Notes under the pieces: generated by a model
The model's database searches: none
Seen by the model: only the letters and a program-made list of their open reading frames with translations
What the model was told of the DNA's origin: nothing
From: Schlesneria paludicola DSM 18645
Lineage (GTDB): Bacteria; Planctomycetota; Planctomycetia; Planctomycetales; Planctomycetaceae
DNA length: 63,428 nucleotides
Direction of reading: 5' to 3'
Assembly: GCA_945876035.1 (NCBI GenBank)
Contig: CAMCMU010000027.1
Location: forward strand, 1-63,428
Part shown: in pieces, positions 18,542 through 28,893 of the stretch
How positions within the stretch are numbered: position 1 is the stretch's first letter
How the letters are laid out: each line of letters begins with the position of its first letter
Translations under genes and position numbers: made by a program

Positions 18542-19139
18542 CCAAATAGATTGGCCGGATTCGTGAACAGAGGTGATCTCGATGGCCGAACGGGGAACAG
18601 GCCAGACTTATCCGCCTGCTGAAAACAGGGACGGCCAATCCTGACTTGAGCAACAAATATGTTTGGTCTGGTGGATGTCGTTTAGGAATCATCCTTTGGT
18701 GATTCGGGTTCCCTCGGCCATAGTCTGGAACTTTTTGACCGCGTGCAGAGGACGCGCCAACCGGGTGGTGGGCTGCGGTTTCTTTCGGAAGGGACTCCGA
18801 GGCAACCCAGACCCCTGTCGACATCGACAGGGGTCGAGTCACGAGTGTCATTGACCCCACAGGGACACGACTGGGGGAAGATTCGTCGTCGACTTGCGAG
18901 TCCACTAAATCCCTCCGACAGACGTCGACCTCTGGCCACCCAACAAACAGCATTACTCCGTGACGGGGTGTGGGCCCCTCAGTGACCCACCGATCTCGAA
19001 CACCATCAGCACAACCCGATACCGTGCAACAAGAGACGTTTCATGATTCCGGTCAAGATGGTTTTGAGGAGCAAACCACTTTGAGAAAAAACGGGGGTTC
19101 AGAAATCTTAAAAAGCGAGATCTGAACATCAAGCTCCCT
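18542..19139. other. Intergenic with a strong palindrome
   Basis: About 600 bases without a supported gene. The stretch 18720-18910 is GC-rich and rich in short inverted repeats, including the perfect 12-bp palindrome listed separately. It might encode a structured RNA or act as a bidirectional terminator between the symporter (plus) and bioF (minus). Confidence 0.4.
18812..18837. repeat. Perfect 12-bp inverted repeat with a 2-base loop
   Basis: GACCCCTGTCGA at 18812-18823 is mirrored exactly by TCGACAGGGGTC at 18826-18837. It lies between two convergent genes. There is no T-run, so it is not a classical terminator. Confidence 0.7.
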
Positions 19140-20315
19140 TCAAAACGTGGACCTGATCACGTCTTTGATCTCATCCGACAGCTGCTTCAGTCTGTTTTCG
19201 GTGTGCGCACAGGTGACGACAATTCGCAAACGAGATGTATTCTGTGGGACAGTGGGAGGCCGAATCGCTCCGACAAGAAATCCGCGGTTTTCCAATTGAT
19301 TCGCAATCCCAACGGCGGCGAGGGGGTCCGCAAAAACAATCGGAACAATCGGCCCCACCGACCCGGGCTGGAATTCAATACCGTTCATCAAAAGCGATTC
19401 CCGGAAGGATGCCGACAAGAGGGATAATCTTTCACGATGGCACGGTTCGGTCATAATGATCTCTAGGGCTGTTGCAGCGGCAGCGCAGATCGCCGGAGGC
19501 AATGCCGTGGAGTACTTTTGAGAACCGGCCTTATTCCATAAATAATCAATTAATTCCTGCGATCCCGCCACGAATCCACCGAGAGTCCCAATGGCCTTGC
19601 TCAACGTACCGACTCGCACCGCAATCCGATCTTCCACACCCTGTAATTCCGCGACGCCTCGACCGTACTGACCAAACACACCAGTACCGTGTGCTTCATC
19701 GACAAATAAATAGGCACCAAATTCCTCCGCCATAGCGCACAACGCGCGGAGAGGCGCGTGATCGCCATCCATACTAAAGACACTGTCAGTCACGATCCAT
19801 TTTCGACACATGTTACCGGCGGTCGTGAGTTCTCTTTTCAAGACTCGTAAATCATCGTGACGATAGATCTTTAACTTCGCGCCGGACACGCGACAACCCT
19901 CAATCAAACTGGCGTGGTTCATGCGATCACAGAAGACGACATCTTGGGGACCAATCAACGCTGAAATTGCACCAACATTCGCGGCGTGACCCGTGGGAAA
20001 TAGAATTGCCGCTTGCTGATTTTCAAATTTGGCAAGGGATCGCTCGAGTCGCTCGTGCCATTCTGTCCGACCACAAATCAGAGGGCTGGCGCGTGAGCCA
20101 ACTCCCGCATCCATCAGTGCCCGCTTCGCCGCATCGATAACGCGTGAATCGCCGGCCAAATTCAAATAATCGTTCGACGCACAATTGGTAAGTAGCCTGC
20201 CGTCAATCTCACACAATCCGCCCTCCAAAGCCCGAATGGTTCGTCGATGACGAAGAATTCCATGGGAGGACATGTCTTGCAGTGCATCGGCCAGCCAAGG
20301 GAGTGAGGAGAGCAT
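19140..20315 (-). CDS. bioF: 8-amino-7-oxononanoate synthase (BioF-type alpha-oxoamine synthase)
   Basis: A PLP enzyme of the alpha-oxoamine synthase family, which condenses an amino acid with an acyl-thioester. BioF joins L-alanine and pimeloyl-ACP/CoA in biotin synthesis. Visible landmarks are CASNDYLNLAGD, GSRASPLICGRTEWHERLE, the PLP-Asp/His motif VDEAHGTGVFG, and TLSKAIGTLGGF with the Schiff-base Lys (K240 from the start used here). Length from the ATG at 20315 is 391 residues, normal for BioF. An ATG at 20468 with GGGAG upstream would add a 51-residue Arg/Pro-rich extension, which is less likely. No other biotin genes adjoin, so a related condensing activity is possible. Confidence 0.85.
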   Translation of the reverse strand: MLSSLPWLADALQDMSSHGILRHRRTIRALEGGLCEIDGRLLTNCASNDYLNLAGDSRVIDAAKRALMDAGVGSRASPLICGRTEWHERLERSLAKFENQQAAILFPTGHAANVGAISALIGPQDVVFCDRMNHASLIEGCRVSGAKLKIYRHDDLRVLKRELTTAGNMCRKWIVTDSVFSMDGDHAPLRALCAMAEEFGAYLFVDEAHGTGVFGQYGRGVAELQGVEDRIAVRVGTLSKAIGTLGGFVAGSQELIDYLWNKAGSQKYSTALPPAICAAAATALEIIMTEPCHRERLSLLSASFRESLLMNGIEFQPGSVGPIVPIVFADPLAAVGIANQLENRGFLVGAIRPPTVPQNTSRLRIVVTCAHTENRLKQLSDEIKDVIRSTF

Positions 20316-20861
20316 CTGCGAAGGGGCTTCAGCAAGCGGCAGACAAAACGAAATCCGGCGAGACAGAGGGTGAACTCGATCGGGGCGTGGGATTGTAACA
20401 CTACGGAACGGGACGCGACACATGACATTGTTGCCAAGAGTGGCCCTCTTGAAATTTTGCCTGAGCATGGCCTGCTCCCTGTCCCAACCGTTGTCAGAAT
20501 GAACGAATTGGCCGGATCCCTAAGAGTGGCACAGTGATCGACATGAAATCTCCTGTCTCTTGTTTTCAGGGGTGGGCCTGACACGTGTGTCGCCTCGTGA
20601 AAGCGGAGTGATTTGTCTAATCCGTTCACAACAGACAAACTCCGTTGAATTTCAGCTCGCCGCTGTATGGCTCTCCCGAACACGGATTGAGCGTTTCAGA
20701 GATCACTGGGGAACCGCTGCGGTAGCCGACTATGAACGGGTGACTGAATTCGGTTAGCGAGTCGAATCCCACCGGGGCCATCTATTCCTGGTTTTTTGGA
20801 GGCGGTCAGCATTCCATGAATGCACGGCACTGTTGCTGTCAAGCAAACGATTGAAAAAACG
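20316..20861. other. Intergenic between bioF and the peptide transporter
   Basis: About 545 bases. The first 150 hold the possible alternative bioF start. No gene is seen. A T-arm-like string at 20758-20780 was considered and rejected as a tRNA. Confidence 0.4.
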
Positions 20862-22460
20862 TCAGCCGTCTCGACCGCCGATCAAACGCTTGAGCCAAGG
20901 GGTCAGCAATAGAATTAATAATCCTGAGCTGAAAGAGGTCACGACGAACAAGAAAAAAAAGTCTGCTTGACCACCGAAGTGCCATGGCAATTTCACATCG
21001 CCACGTTCCACCGCTTCGACACCTGAAGCGATCAGCCCACCCGCAAGATTCGCAACGAAACTCGACATAAACCAAATCCCCATCAGTAACGAGACGTGCC
21101 GTATGGGAGCCGCTTTTGTAACGTACGAAAGTCCAGTCGGCGACAGACACAATTCGCCAAACGTATGCAAAACATAAGTCGCCAACAGGAATGCGAGATT
21201 TGCTTTCGAATGCACGTCCGGCGCCGTCGTGGCCCCCCAGGTGAGGACACCGAATCCAAGACCCAAAAAAAGCAATCCCAAGCCGATTTTTGCCGGTTGG
21301 CTGGGATTCATTCCACGGCGTCCGAGGCGTGTCCAGAGGGCCGCGAAGACCGGCCCCATGAGAATGATCACACCCGGATTGACCGACTGTAGCCACGTCG
21401 CCGGCATCTCCCACGATCCGATGTGTCTGTCTGTTTTTTCGTCGGCAAAAACATTCATGCTCGACCCGGCCTGTTCGAATGCTAGCCAGAAGAAAATATT
21501 AAAAATCATGAAGACGAAGATCGAAGCGGTGGGGCCTCGATCTTCCAGATTTTGTCGCCAAGTGAAGAGGGTTGCTGCCACGAGCGATCCTAAAAGTAAC
21601 ACGCCCACAACCCAGTGGGCCGTGTTTCCCAGTTGTTCCAACATCTGCTGAAGTTTTTGAATGGCTCCGAAGTGAAACAGGGTGGCGATGCCCCCCGCAG
21701 AGAAGATCGCCACCGGTATCCAAATGTACGTCCAAGCCATGCTACGCCCAAAAGGTGGCTCGCCAATTCCCTCTAAATATCGGGATCGAAAATGCAGATA
21801 CGTTGCCAAACCTGCCAACATTCCGACTGCGGCTGAACCAAATCCCCAGTGCCAGCCAACTTTCTCGCCGAGTGTTCCGCACACGAAGGCACACAAAAAC
21901 GCCCCCAGATTGATCCCCATGTAAAAGATCGTAAATGCGCCGTCACGCCGTGGATCTTTTTCCGAGTACAACTGCCCAACCATCACCGAAACACAGGGCT
22001 TAAAGTGTCCCGTTCCAAACACAATCAGGACTAGTCCGAAGATGAAAATCGTCAAACCAAATTTCGCCTGCGCGAGTTGCCCGATTCCAGAAATCGCCAG
22101 CATGACATGTCCCAGAGTGATGATTGATCCACCGAGAATCATCGAGCGATGAGTTCCAATCAATTTGTCGGCGATCATTCCTCCGGCCATTGGAAGAAGA
22201 TAGGCCAATCCGGTGTACCACCCATAAAGCACGCTGGCTTCGGCCTTGGTCCATCCTCGACCTGGATTTGCAAATCCGTTTGCATCCGATTCCGGCTGAA
22301 CCGCGGCGATCAGATAAAGGACCAGTAGGGCTCTCATTCCGTAGTACGAGAATCGTTCCCACATCTCGACGAAGAACAGCAGGAATAGACCGCGAGGATG
22401 CCCCCAGAAATTCAAAGGGGACGATGTGACAGAAAGGGTTGCGTTCGTTTTTTCGGCCAT
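20862..22460 (-). CDS. Proton-dependent oligopeptide transporter (POT/PTR2 family)
   Basis: A 532-residue, roughly 14-helix transporter. The N-terminal EMWERFSYYGMRALLVLYL contains the POT proton-coupling motif ExxERFxYY. FYMGINLGAFLCAFVCGTLG is the second PTR2 signature. A conserved central block (FWLAFEQAGSSMNVFAD) helps bind peptide. It imports di- and tripeptides using the proton gradient. The ATG at 22460 has GGAG upstream. The gene is divergent from the redoxin gene downstream in the window and shares a 400-base intergenic region with it. Confidence 0.93.
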   Translation of the reverse strand: MAEKTNATLSVTSSPLNFWGHPRGLFLLFFVEMWERFSYYGMRALLVLYLIAAVQPESDANGFANPGRGWTKAEASVLYGWYTGLAYLLPMAGGMIADKLIGTHRSMILGGSIITLGHVMLAISGIGQLAQAKFGLTIFIFGLVLIVFGTGHFKPCVSVMVGQLYSEKDPRRDGAFTIFYMGINLGAFLCAFVCGTLGEKVGWHWGFGSAAVGMLAGLATYLHFRSRYLEGIGEPPFGRSMAWTYIWIPVAIFSAGGIATLFHFGAIQKLQQMLEQLGNTAHWVVGVLLLGSLVAATLFTWRQNLEDRGPTASIFVFMIFNIFFWLAFEQAGSSMNVFADEKTDRHIGSWEMPATWLQSVNPGVIILMGPVFAALWTRLGRRGMNPSQPAKIGLGLLFLGLGFGVLTWGATTAPDVHSKANLAFLLATYVLHTFGELCLSPTGLSYVTKAAPIRHVSLLMGIWFMSSFVANLAGGLIASGVEAVERGDVKLPWHFGGQADFFFLFVVTSFSSGLLILLLTPWLKRLIGGRDG

Positions 22461-22857
22461 GACTCACAAAACTCCATCAGCAGGGTGCGGATCAGCTGCG
22501 GATTGGACCTGATGCGTTGGCCGCTTTCCAGCCCGAATTCGGAATTGCCGGAAAACGGGACCGCTCTGAAAGGATCGATTTCGGAGTGACCAAATAATCG
22601 CGACACGAAAAAAGCCACGTTCGCTCTCGGTGAAAAACTGGTGGTGACGTGATTCTTGGCTTCTCCTAGAATTCGGCGAAAATCGCCGGTTCGTGTTTGC
22701 ATCAGACAACGCATCATCGAACCGTGTCGAGCAGAGATTGAGCTGAACTCTCGTTGCAGAAGTGAACCGCTTTTCCATTCTGCCACGATCACCGCCGATC
22801 AATCCATTGAATTGCCTGTTGCAGATTGCCCGCAACGGTCTATGAGGAGTGACATTA
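22461..22857. other. Divergent promoter region
   Basis: About 400 bases between the divergently transcribed peptide transporter and redoxin genes, so it should hold both promoters. No individual box is asserted. A strong GAGGAG at 22844-22849 is the ribosome binding site of the redoxin gene. Confidence 0.5.
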
Positions 22858-24789
22858 ATGCCTTTGCACAAATGGACGTTATTGAGTTGGGGCTTCGTGA
22901 TCGGAACGAGCTGGGTCGTACAGGATGCGTGCGCCGTACCGCCGCCGGCGGTGAAAGATACGATGTTTTTTTCCCCCAAGCAAAAAGACGTCGAATACGA
23001 GATTCCGAAACCTGACGAATACTCCAAGTGCAAATTGGAAGTCGATCGCAAGGACAAAGGCTCGGGATGGGTCGTACTTGGCCCGGCGGGACAAATTTTG
23101 AGAAAATTTGTTGACCTCGATGGCGATGGAAAAGTTGATCAATGGCGTTATTTCAACCATGGAATAGAGGTCTATCGTGACATTGATACCAACGGCAATA
23201 ACAAGCCCGACCAGGCTCGGTGGCTAAACCTTGGTGGATCACGATGGGGCATTGACCAGAATGAGGATGGTCGCATCGACTCTTGGAAAATCTTGTCCGC
23301 TGCGGAAGCCTCCCAAGTGGCTATTCGTGCGATGATTGCTGGAGATGATGCCGCTCTTCAGTCGGTCATGGTGACAAGCGAAGATCTTCAGACAGTGAGA
23401 CTCGATCCAGCACTGGGGACTAAGTTACTGGAGTCCTCCAGAGAAGCGGGCAAGAAATCACGGGCCGTTCTGGGCAAGAGCAAAGTGTTGACGGCCAAAA
23501 CACGGTGGACACGATTCGATGCCCAGATCCCCAGCGTGATCCCCGCAGATGATGGAAAAGCGAACGGGGATCTCTACGTTTTCGAAAATGCAATGGCAAT
23601 CGTCGAGACTCAAGAAAAATTTGATGCTGTTCAAATTGGAGAGATGATACGTATTGGCGAGGTCTGGAAGCTGACTCAGGTTCCGTTACCGATTGAAGGC
23701 GGAAAAGAGCAAGTCGTCACAGCGGGCGGTGTATTGATGCAGCCATTGTCGGCATCGAGCGGAGGAATCGTGGCGAACGGTGGTGCGTCGCCTGAAGTTG
23801 AAAAGTTGCTGGGCGACTTGGGGAAGATCGAACAAGAAATGATGCAGCCTCAAACAGATCGGGTTAAAATCAAGGGCTTGATGACACGACGTGGCGAACT
23901 TCTCAATCGGGCGATTGCTCTGGCCGAGTCCGATGATGACCGACTGTTGCTCATGAAGCAGCTCGTCGACGGATTCGCTCTGACATCGCAGATGGGAAAC
24001 TATCCTGACGGTGCCGCTGAGTTGAAAAGTATGGAATCCGATCAACGCCGTCTAAAACCGAAATCGACGCTTGTCCCCTATGTCGCATATCGAAGGCTTC
24101 AAGCCCAGTATTCCGTGGAGATGCAGGAATCTGACAACGACAAGGACAAGGTTGCCGAAATCCAAAAGCAATGGATCACCGGATTAGAAGGCTTCATTGG
24201 AGAGTTCCCCGATGCGGATGACACCGCGGAAGCCATGCGTCTTCTGGCGCAACACGAGGAATTAAACGTACGGCCTAAAGAGGCGGTGGCATGGTACCAG
24301 CGACTCGCCAAAGAAAAACCCAAGAGCGAAGCAGGCCAATTTGCAATCGGTGCTATGCGGCGCATCGAATTAAAAGGCAAACCGCTGACACTTTTCGGCC
24401 CCACGAATATCGGTGGAACAATCGACATTCGCAACCTGCGCAGCAAGGCGAAAGCCGTACTGGTTGTCTATTGGGGAAGCGAATACAAAGTTTGCGAAGA
24501 GGATCTTCCTCAATTGCGTTCGCTCTATAAGGATAACCGTGCAAAAGGACTGGAAATCATCGGCGTTTGCCTCGATATGCAAAAAACAACGATAACGCCC
24601 TACCTCACAACACATCAGATGACCTGGCCGCAAATCCACGAGTCGGGCGGGCTCAGCAGCCCCATGGCCATCGGTTATGGAATTTTTTCGCTTCCAACAA
24701 TGTTTCTTGTGGATCGCGAGGGGCTTGTCGTCAGTCGAAACGCCACGGTTCAGGATGTGAAGACATTGCTTCCGACGCTCCTCAAATAA
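22858..24789 (+). CDS. Exported protein with Asp-rich repeats and a C-terminal one-cysteine thioredoxin-like domain
   Basis: A 643-residue protein. The ATG at 22858 is chosen because GAGGAG lies eight bases upstream. The N-terminus (MPLHKWTLLSWGFVIGTSW...ACAV) is a likely signal peptide. Residues about 80-145 hold three calcium-loop-like segments: DLDGDGKVDQW, DTNGNNKPDQ and DQNEDGRIDSW. A long helical middle (about 290-490) resembles a tetratricopeptide-type scaffold (EAVAWYQRLAKEKPKSEAGQ). The last ~150 residues are TlpA/redoxin-like (VVYWGSEYKVCEEDLPQL, GLEIIGVCLD, FSLPTMFLVDREG). In TlpA proteins this site is CxxC; here it is Y543-K-V-C546, leaving a single cysteine. That excludes ordinary dithiol reductase chemistry. 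Planctomycetes have many such large redoxin proteins; the role is unknown. Confidence 0.8.
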   Translation: MPLHKWTLLSWGFVIGTSWVVQDACAVPPPAVKDTMFFSPKQKDVEYEIPKPDEYSKCKLEVDRKDKGSGWVVLGPAGQILRKFVDLDGDGKVDQWRYFNHGIEVYRDIDTNGNNKPDQARWLNLGGSRWGIDQNEDGRIDSWKILSAAEASQVAIRAMIAGDDAALQSVMVTSEDLQTVRLDPALGTKLLESSREAGKKSRAVLGKSKVLTAKTRWTRFDAQIPSVIPADDGKANGDLYVFENAMAIVETQEKFDAVQIGEMIRIGEVWKLTQVPLPIEGGKEQVVTAGGVLMQPLSASSGGIVANGGASPEVEKLLGDLGKIEQEMMQPQTDRVKIKGLMTRRGELLNRAIALAESDDDRLLLMKQLVDGFALTSQMGNYPDGAAELKSMESDQRRLKPKSTLVPYVAYRRLQAQYSVEMQESDNDKDKVAEIQKQWITGLEGFIGEFPDADDTAEAMRLLAQHEELNVRPKEAVAWYQRLAKEKPKSEAGQFAIGAMRRIELKGKPLTLFGPTNIGGTIDIRNLRSKAKAVLVVYWGSEYKVCEEDLPQLRSLYKDNRAKGLEIIGVCLDMQKTTITPYLTTHQMTWPQIHESGGLSSPMAIGYGIFSLPTMFLVDREGLVVSRNATVQDVKTLLPTLLK

Positions 24790-24826
24790 TCTTGAAATCG
24801 GTGTCGAGCTCGAGGGAGTTCCACAT

Positions 24827-24875
24827 CGTCCAAGCCGAAATCACAACAGTTGCGATTGTGGTTTCGGCTTGGACG
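24827..24875. repeat. Long hairpin, 20-bp arms with a 9-base loop
   Basis: Arms at 24827-24846 (starting CGTCCAAGCCGAAATC) and 24856-24875 pair over 20 bases with one wobble position. It lies 37 bases after the redoxin gene stop. It may terminate transcription, although no clear T-run follows. The loop is CAGTTGCGA. Confidence 0.75.
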
Positions 24876-25517
24876 GTGCCTGTGTTGTCGTGAGCCCGTG
24901 GGGTGGTGCGTCGGTCCATACCCGCAGGAAATCGTCTTGGATTCGATTCCTTCCCGGCAGCTCTGCATTTGTAATCACACTTTGAGGGCGGATCAAATCC
25001 GACGACGCAGAGTTACGCCAGAGTCTTCGGATGAGGCCACCCGGTCAATGGATTCGAAACACTCCCACGAGAGATTACCGCGGGGTCTTCGGCCGAGTGC
25101 TATTTCAACCGACGACAAGCCTCTGTGAAAGTCTCCGGATACTGTCTTTAGACGTAAGACTCATTCGTGAGACACGGGTCGTCGGCGTGTCAGCAGATCG
25201 TTCTCCAAAACGGAACAAAGACATTGTCCGAAGATTTCAGGAAACTCTGTTCCGAGTCAGGAAATCAGGACGGATGGAAAACAGATTCCAAAATCGCTTA
25301 GTTCTTGCGTTGCAAGGTATTCGTGAAGAACTTCACGGAAAGAAAATCCGCCCTCGAAGATTCATGATTTACCCTGGACTTTGCGTCGGTCAAGACGCGT
25401 CTCCAACGTTGGTTGCTCCTCTGCAACACGAGGCCTACACTGGCGGCCCACGGAAAAATTTGGTGACACCGCATCCGACTCGAATTAGCTCCCGCATCGT
25501 GACCTCTGGAGAATTAA
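24876..25517. other. Intergenic, no gene seen
   Basis: About 640 bases before the MFS transporter gene. Frames present are antisense or chance. The ribosome binding site GGAG of the transporter is at about 25508. Confidence 0.4.
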
Positions 25518-27035
25518 ATGTTGACATCCACTCTCGAACAGCCAACACGCCTGACATCGACTCAGTGGTTGATCTGTATCATCGCGGCCATCGGATTTGC
25601 ATTTGATATTTATGAACTGCTGATGCTGCCACTCATTGTCCGCCCCGCGTTGATGGAGTTAACCGGAGCCGCTCCTGGTTCCATGGAATACCAATTGTGG
25701 TTGAAACGACTGTTCTACATTCCCGCCTTCGCGGGGGGATTGGTTGGCTTATGGGGAGGCTACTTAACCGATCGTCTTGGCCGCCGTCGCGTTCTCACGT
25801 GGAGTATCTTGCTGTATGCCTTCTCCGCTTTTTTTGCTGGATTCTCCACCAACATTTGGATGCTGTTGGTACTCCGTTGCACGACCTTCATCGGAGTCTG
25901 TGTAGAGTTCGTTGCGGCGGTGGCGTGGCTGGCGGAATTGTTTCCGAATCCTCATCAGCGTGAAAAAGTCCTCGGTTATACGCAGGCATTCTCGTCCGTG
26001 GGCGGGTTGCTGGTCGCCATCGCCAATGAATTGGCGGGAACTTACGGAACGCATTGGTTCACGATCACTGTGCCAACGTTTTTGTCCGACATCGTCGGTT
26101 CGGTCGCCGCCGAACACCAGCACGAGGCATGGCGTTATACACTCATGTCCGGCTTGATTCCGGCGCTCCCGCTGATCTTGATTCGCCCCTTTCTGCCCGA
26201 GTCTCCCGCATGGGAAAAAAAACGAGCGACCGGAACACTGCGTCGACCCAGCATCGCCGAACTCTTCTCGCCTGAATTGCGTCAGACAACCATCGTGACT
26301 GCCCTGATGTTCGCCTGCAGTTACGGTGCGGCCTTCGGTGCGATCCAGCAATTGCCTCAAATCGTTCCAGGCTTGGCGGATGTGAAGGCAATGGTTGCGA
26401 CTGAGGTCGCTAAACTGGAACTCCCCAAGGATCCGATCGCTGCCAAGAAGAAAACGATGGCCAAGACCCGGGAAATCGAGCAAAAGGTGGCGTCACAGTA
26501 CACAAAAATGCAGGAGATTGGCGGACTACTAGGCCGGTTTCTGCTCGCACTGTTCGCCGTGCGTATCGCGAGCCGACGGAATCTCCTACGGACTTTTCAA
26601 ATCCCAGGCCTGATCTTGATGCCGGCAATTTTCGCGTGCTTTCTACTAATCGAAAACCGGACGTTCTTCACCCTCAATCTCGAATTCATGCTTCTAGGCA
26701 AACTGCCGGTCACCACGATGTCCATCGGCGTCCTGATTGCAGGCCTGTTCACGGTCGCCCAGTTCAGCTTTTGGGGGAACTATCTTCCTCAAGCTTATCC
26801 TGTTCATTTGCGAGGCACCGGTGAAAGCTTCGCCGCCAACATTGGCGGGCGTATGATCGGAACATCGTTTGCTTGGTTGACGGCTACCATTGCTGGACTC
26901 GGTAATCCCTCGCCCGATGTGTCTCCGTTCCGCTTTGCGTACACGGCCGCCGGGGTGGCTCTCTTCGTGTACGTTTTCGGCGTCATTCTCAGTTTCTATC
27001 TGCCCGAACAGAATCCAGAAATGCATCCCGAGTGA
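25518..27035 (+). CDS. Major facilitator superfamily transporter with a charged cytoplasmic insertion
   Basis: A 505-residue, 12-helix MFS protein. Loop 2-3 holds the MFS signature GGYLTDRLGRRRVLTW, and LRCTTFIGVCVEFVAAVAWLAELFP resembles the sugar/metabolite:H+ symporter group. ESPAWEKKR after TM6 is also typical of that group. Between TM7 and TM8 there is a charged, probably coiled-coil insertion of about 60 residues (VATEVAKLELPKDPIAAKKK and following), unusual for the family. The substrate is unknown; a small organic acid or sugar is plausible. The gene is 96 bases ahead of glnS on the same strand but functionally unrelated. Confidence 0.88.
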   Translation: MLTSTLEQPTRLTSTQWLICIIAAIGFAFDIYELLMLPLIVRPALMELTGAAPGSMEYQLWLKRLFYIPAFAGGLVGLWGGYLTDRLGRRRVLTWSILLYAFSAFFAGFSTNIWMLLVLRCTTFIGVCVEFVAAVAWLAELFPNPHQREKVLGYTQAFSSVGGLLVAIANELAGTYGTHWFTITVPTFLSDIVGSVAAEHQHEAWRYTLMSGLIPALPLILIRPFLPESPAWEKKRATGTLRRPSIAELFSPELRQTTIVTALMFACSYGAAFGAIQQLPQIVPGLADVKAMVATEVAKLELPKDPIAAKKKTMAKTREIEQKVASQYTKMQEIGGLLGRFLLALFAVRIASRRNLLRTFQIPGLILMPAIFACFLLIENRTFFTLNLEFMLLGKLPVTTMSIGVLIAGLFTVAQFSFWGNYLPQAYPVHLRGTGESFAANIGGRMIGTSFAWLTATIAGLGNPSPDVSPFRFAYTAAGVALFVYVFGVILSFYLPEQNPEMHPE

Positions 27036-27131
27036 TCACTCTTCGCTCGGGAGTTGTGATTCATCCGTCAGCGTCTCTACCGTGATCTGGGCTCGGGTCT
27101 GCACGGGTATTTCTGTCAAGGAGTTTTTGCG

Positions 27132-28835
27132 ATGCCCATGGAAGACACCTCTTCAGCACCGGTCGGCCCCACAAATTTCGTTCACGATATCATTACTGAG
27201 CATGCACAGTCCGGCCGTTTCGGTGGGACTGTGCAGACTCGATTCCCGCCCGAGCCAAACGGTTACCTACACATTGGACATGCCAAGTCCATCTGCTTGA
27301 ATTTTGGCTTGGCAAAGCATTACGGCGGCAAATGCAATCTGCGGTTTGATGATACGAATCCCGCAAAGGAGGATGTCGAATATGTAAATTCGATCATGAA
27401 CGATGTGCATTGGCTCGGATTCGAATGGGATGGGCTTTTCTATGCTTCCGACTACTTCGAAACACTCTACAACTACGCCGAGCAGCTGGTGGAGAAAGGC
27501 TTGGCGTACGTCGATAGTTCAACCACTGATCAGGTGCGTGCCCAGCGAGGATCACTGACAGAAGCGGGTCAGCAGAACCCCTATCGCGACAGGTCCGTCA
27601 CTGAAAATCTAGACCTATTTCGACGGATGCGGGCAGGAGAGTTCCCTGACGGATCCCATGTCCTGCGTGCAAAGATCGATATGGCACATCCGAACATGAC
27701 CATGCGAGACCCACTCCTTTATCGGATCCGGCATGCCTCTCATCACCGTACCGGAGACACGTGGTGCATCTATCCGCTTTATGATTTCACCCACGGTTAC
27801 AGCGATTCCCTAGAGGGGATCACACACTCCATCTGTACACTGGAGTTTGAAAATCATCGGCCTCTTTATGACTGGCTGATCGATGCCCTTGGTCTGTACC
27901 ATCCCCAGCAGATAGAATTCGCTCGGCTGAACCTCACTCATACGATGATGAGTAAGCGAAAGTTGCTCGAGTTAGTGGAATCACAATCGGTCTCGGGTTG
28001 GGACGATCCACGCATGCCGACCATCGCCGGTCTGCGCCGGCGAGGTTATCCCTCCGCTGCGATAAGAGCCTTCTGCGAAGAAATCGGTGTCACACGATTT
28101 AACGGCACCACCAATATGAGCGTGCTCGAAAATGCCATTCGAGCGGATCTGAATCCGACTGCTCCGCGCGCGATGGCCGTTCTCAAACCGCTGAAGGTTG
28201 TACTGACAAATTATCCCGACGGGCAGGTCGAGGAGCTCGAGGCGGTCAATAATCCAGAAGATCCCGCCGGTGGAACTCGTCTCGTTCCATTCTCAAACAT
28301 ACTCTACATTGAACAGGATGACTTTCGCCAAGACCCTCCGAAACAGTTCTTCAGGCTATCGCCCGGCCGTGAAGTCCGGCTTCGTTATGGATACCTGATC
28401 ACCTGCCAAGAGGTGATCAAAGACCCGAAAACGGGGGAGATCACGGAACTCAGATGCACATACGACCCCGCCACACGCGGTGGCAACGCACCTGATGGAC
28501 GCAAGGTGAAATCCACAATCCACTGGGTCTCGGCCGAGCAGGCGATCAATGCGGAAGTCCGCCTGTATGACCATCTTTTCAGCATCGAAAATGTCGCTAG
28601 CATTCCGGAAGGAGAGGACTGGCGGGCGTATCTCAACCCCAAGTCGCTAGAAGTTGTTGAAAACGCCAAACTCGAACGCTCTCTCGCCTCAGCCGAGCCG
28701 GGCTACCGCTGCCAATTCGAACGCCTCGGCTACTTCTGCGCAGATACGAAGGACTCCAAGCCGAACAGCCTCGTCTTCAACCGCACCGTAACACTGAAAG
28801 ACATGTTGATAAAACTTGAAAAACGTGGTGCATAA
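27132..28835 (+). CDS. glnS: Glutaminyl-tRNA synthetase
   Basis: The 567-residue class I synthetase charges tRNA-Gln with glutamine. [20 protein letters not shown] contains the HIGH box (residues 47-50), and MMSKRKL (M272-L278) is the KMSKS box in its GlnRS form. [15 protein letters not shown] is characteristic of the GlnRS/GluRS catalytic core. The C-terminal ~220 residues form the anticodon-binding beta-barrels. Direct GlnRS means this organism does not have to rely on the amidotransferase route for Gln-tRNA. Start: AAGGAG lies 8 bases before the ATG. Confidence 0.97.
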   Translation: MPMEDTSSAPVGPTNFVHDIITEHAQSGRFGGTVQTRFPPEPNGYLHIGHAKSICLNFGLAKHYGGKCNLRFDDTNPAKEDVEYVNSIMNDVHWLGFEWDGLFYASDYFETLYNYAEQLVEKGLAYVDSSTTDQVRAQRGSLTEAGQQNPYRDRSVTENLDLFRRMRAGEFPDGSHVLRAKIDMAHPNMTMRDPLLYRIRHASHHRTGDTWCIYPLYDFTHGYSDSLEGITHSICTLEFENHRPLYDWLIDALGLYHPQQIEFARLNLTHTMMSKRKLLELVESQSVSGWDDPRMPTIAGLRRRGYPSAAIRAFCEEIGVTRFNGTTNMSVLENAIRADLNPTAPRAMAVLKPLKVVLTNYPDGQVEELEAVNNPEDPAGGTRLVPFSNILYIEQDDFRQDPPKQFFRLSPGREVRLRYGYLITCQEVIKDPKTGEITELRCTYDPATRGGNAPDGRKVKSTIHWVSAEQAINAEVRLYDHLFSIENVASIPEGEDWRAYLNPKSLEVVENAKLERSLASAEPGYRCQFERLGYFCADTKDSKPNSLVFNRTVTLKDMLIKLEKRGA

Positions 28836-28893
28836 CACACTCCACTGGCCCTCTCCAATCGAAGATGTCTCTGCTTCGATCGTACTACGGAAA

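Noticed and set aside
20758-20780. T-arm-like string GTCGAATCCCACCGGGGCCA, suggesting a tRNA or tRNA fragment
   Set aside because: The T-stem does not pair with the preceding bases, the T-loop has two wrong bases, and no matching acceptor 5' strand or anticodon arm lies upstream.
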